A DNA stretch of 5,720 bases from Chloroflexota bacterium (GTDB taxonomy: Bacteria; Chloroflexota; Limnocylindria; Limnocylindrales; CSP1-4). The notes below the pieces were generated by a model. The model was not told the origin of the DNA. It did not search any database and saw only the letters and a program-made list of their open reading frames with translations. The stretch lies in the NCBI GenBank assembly GCA_021789355.1, contig JAJYJR010000409.1:1-5720 (forward strand). The letters are read 5' to 3'. This document shows, piece after piece, positions 4,750 to 5,720 of this stretch. How positions within the stretch are numbered: position 1 is the stretch's first letter; each line of letters starts with the position of its first letter. The translations under genes and the position numbers were made by a program.

Positions 4750-5145
4750 ATGAAGGCGTTTCTGGTGGCCACCGAGGATCGACCGGGAGAGCTCGCGCGG
4801 ATCGGCGAGGCGATGGGCGCGGCCGGCGTCAACATCACCGCGCTCGGCGGCTTCGTCAGCGAGGGGAGCGGGCTCATCGGCTTTCTCGCCAGCGACGAGG
4901 CCGGCGCCCGGGGGGCCCTGCACGCGGCTGGCATCGAGGCCCGCGAGCTCGACGTCCTGCCCATCGCGCTGGCGGACGCGCCGGGGGCGCTGGGCAAGGC
5001 CGCCCGCAAACTCGCCATGGCCGGGATCAACGTCGAGTTCATCCTCTCCACCGGGGTGCACCACGGCACGGGGGCGGGCGTGCTGGCCGTCAGCGACGCC
5101 CGGAAGGCCCGCTCGCTGCTGGGCGATCTGGTGGTCGAGGCATAG
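4750..5145 (+). CDS. Tandem ACT-domain protein
   Basis: A 131-aa cytosolic protein made only of two ACT modules, the small ligand-binding fold that senses amino acids and related metabolites. Module 1 starts at MKAFLVATEDRPGEL, with the D-x-P-G-x-L turn at 10-15 and GVNI at 26-29. Module 2 has DAPGAL at 76-81 and GINVEF at 92-97. The turn after the first strand and the following helix ending in G-(V/I)-N are the hallmark of the fold, and the ligand usually binds at an interface near the conserved glycine. No catalytic domain is attached, so it is likely a sensor or a regulatory partner; the ligand cannot be told from sequence. ATG 4750 is preceded by a strong GGAGGAG (4734-4740). The stop is 32 bp before the next gene, with which it is probably co-transcribed. 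Confidence 0.88.
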   Translation: MKAFLVATEDRPGELARIGEAMGAAGVNITALGGFVSEGSGLIGFLASDEAGARGALHAAGIEARELDVLPIALADAPGALGKAARKLAMAGINVEFILSTGVHHGTGAGVLAVSDARKARSLLGDLVVEA

Positions 5146-5156
5146 CCGCCGCGCCG

Positions 5157-5169
5157 CCGCTCGCAGCGG
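5157..5169 (+). repeat. Small hairpin over the ribosome-site region of the next gene
   Basis: CCGCT (5157-5161), loop CGC and AGCGG (5165-5169) form a perfect 5-bp stem in the 32-bp ACT/SH3 gap. The 3' arm covers the only purine-rich stretch (AGCGGA) ahead of ATG 5178, so it could damp translation of the second gene. Such a short stem may also be chance. Confidence 0.3.
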
Positions 5170-5177
5170 ATCCACCC

Positions 5178-5570
5178 ATGGACATGTTCAGCCGCTGCGC
5201 CGATCCGATGCTGCCCGGCGACGAGGTGGTCGCGGTGCAGCCCGCGGAGTGGTCCGATGGCGCGGCGCACGGCCGCGTGGTGCGGCGCTGGCACGCCTGC
5301 CCGGACCTGCTGGTCGTGGCGTGGGAGCACGCGCCGCCCTTCCAGCGCGAGGCGATCATCCCGCGCCGCGACCTGCGCCACGAGGGGCGCTGTCCGGAGC
5401 GCCTGCGGCCCGGCGAGCGGGTGCGCGTCGCGCGCACCGGTGCCGCGCTGCCCCGTGGCACGACGGGACGCCTCATCGCCGTCAACCCGGAGGGCTGGGC
5501 CGTGGTCGTCCCTGACGGGTCCGTCGACACCGTCGCCCGCGTGTGGCACGCCGACTTGGAGCGTGGGTAG
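5178..5570 (+). CDS. Double SH3/KOW-like module hypothetical protein
   Basis: A 130-aa protein without a recognised family. It appears to be two copies of a ~55-residue small beta-barrel module. Module 1 (about 12-67) begins LPGDEVVAV, has AHGRVVRRW in the middle, LLVVAWE as a strand and ends IIPRRDLR. Module 2 (about 76-130) begins LRPGERVRV, has GTTGRLIAV, WAVVVPDGS and ends VWHADLERG. The 'PG(D/E).V.V...G..GR(V/L)...V.W/P...L' order resembles KOW and related SH3-like barrels, which bind nucleic acid or protein. No cysteine pairs, signal peptide or membrane segment are seen. ATG 5178 is taken with a weak AGCGGA site 7 nt upstream; ATG 5184 is an alternative. It follows the ACT gene by 32 bp and is probably translated from the same mRNA. 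Confidence 0.65.
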   Translation: MDMFSRCADPMLPGDEVVAVQPAEWSDGAAHGRVVRRWHACPDLLVVAWEHAPPFQREAIIPRRDLRHEGRCPERLRPGERVRVARTGAALPRGTTGRLIAVNPEGWAVVVPDGSVDTVARVWHADLERG

Positions 5571-5601
5571 CGGGACGCGCGTGACGTGGCGGCACGCGAT
5601 G

Positions 5602-5641
5602 GGCGAGCGGGTCCGTGGCTGCGTGCAGGCGCACGCTCGCC
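5602..5641. terminator. Inverted repeat between convergent genes, probable terminator
   Basis: GGCGAGCG (5602-5609) pairs exactly with CGCTCGCC (5634-5641). Inside it TGCG (5620-5623) pairs with CGCA (5630-5633), stacking directly on the 3' arm and giving a 12-bp interrupted stem. It starts 31 bp after the stop of the SH3-like gene and faces a minus-strand gene end, a usual place for a two-way terminator. No T-tract is present. Confidence 0.4.
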
Positions 5642-5674
5642 AGGCGCCTCGATCATGCCCCTCCCGCCACGGAC
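5611..5674. repeat. Second, overlapping 9-bp inverted repeat
   Basis: GTCCGTGGC (5611-5619) and GCCACGGAC (5666-5674) are exact inverted copies. The left arm lies in the bulge of the hairpin at 5602-5641 and the right arm beyond it, so the two pairings nest and could form together or compete. A further small stem, GCGC-CACGGA-GCGC (5677-5690), abuts the stop of the minus-strand gene. Confidence 0.45.
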
Positions 5675-5690
5675 GGGCGCCACGGAGCGC

Positions 5691-5720
5691 TCAGAACAGC
5701 TCCCGGCGGTAGGGCGCGTC
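5691..5720 (-). CDS. C-terminal end of a minus-strand gene (partial)
   Basis: Reading leftwards from the right edge, nine codons (DAPYRRELF) run into a TGA at 5691-5693. All nine codons end in G or C, and a stop followed by inverted repeats fits a real gene end. The rest of the gene is outside the window and the family cannot be told from nine residues. It converges on the SH3-like gene with a 120-bp gap. Confidence 0.4.
   Translation of the reverse strand, partial: DAPYRRELF

Noticed and set aside
3525..5549. Very long minus-strand open frame (674 codons) across the ACT and SH3-like genes and part of the DUF3626 gene
   Set aside because: The translation is Arg/Ala/Gly-rich without any recognisable motif, and it overlaps three well-supported genes. 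It is an out-of-phase shadow caused by high GC.
1..5720. CRISPR array, tRNA or rRNA genes
   Set aside because: No regularly spaced repeats, cloverleaf with conserved GTTC-type arm, or rRNA-like conserved stretches were seen on either strand.

Overview
The window is about 5.7 kb of very GC-rich (roughly 70-75%) bacterial DNA. It carries short, mostly standalone genes with strongly G/C-biased third codon positions. Canonical GGAGG/AAGG-type ribosome sites precede several of them. The style suits a high-GC Chloroflexota or Actinomycetota genome (or a metagenome bin of such), but no gene here fixes the taxon. Most products are small and uncharacterised, so this looks like accessory chromosome rather than a named pathway cluster. 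I see no rRNA, tRNA, CRISPR array or prophage module.

Layout. Positions 1-1374 hold three small plus-strand genes: a membrane protein, a four-cysteine putative zinc protein and a 92-aa conserved-type hypothetical. A doubtful 44-codon ORF lies between the last two. A convergent gap with two perfect palindromes (1375-1566) separates them from a minus-strand SMR-family multidrug transporter of the EmrE/Qac type (1567-1902). Positions 1908-2633 look like a graveyard. They contain a GNAT-like fragment (minus), a frameshifted piece resembling the C-terminal part of an IS21-type transposase (minus), a tandem 18-bp repeat resembling the ends of such elements, and the last ~50 codons of a PIG-V-like membrane mannosyltransferase (plus), cut off at its 5' side next to the repeats.

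Positions 2801-3163 encode a CxxC...CxxC zinc-ribbon-like protein. It runs tail to tail, 6 bp apart, into a 386-aa DUF3626 protein on the minus strand (3170-4330), which is the largest gene. A 419-bp divergent promoter region follows. It leads to a probable two-gene plus-strand operon: a standalone tandem-ACT amino-acid-sensor protein (4750-5145), then a 130-aa protein made of two SH3/KOW-like modules (5178-5570). The right end has nested inverted repeats and the last nine codons of a minus-strand gene.

How the genes might work together: the only likely transcriptional pair is ACT plus SH3-like, which could couple small-molecule sensing to a nucleic-acid- or protein-binding module. That is inference. 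The strongest structural story is the decayed insertion element between the SMR gene and the zinc-ribbon gene, with genes broken on both sides. I found no convincing new multi-gene system.
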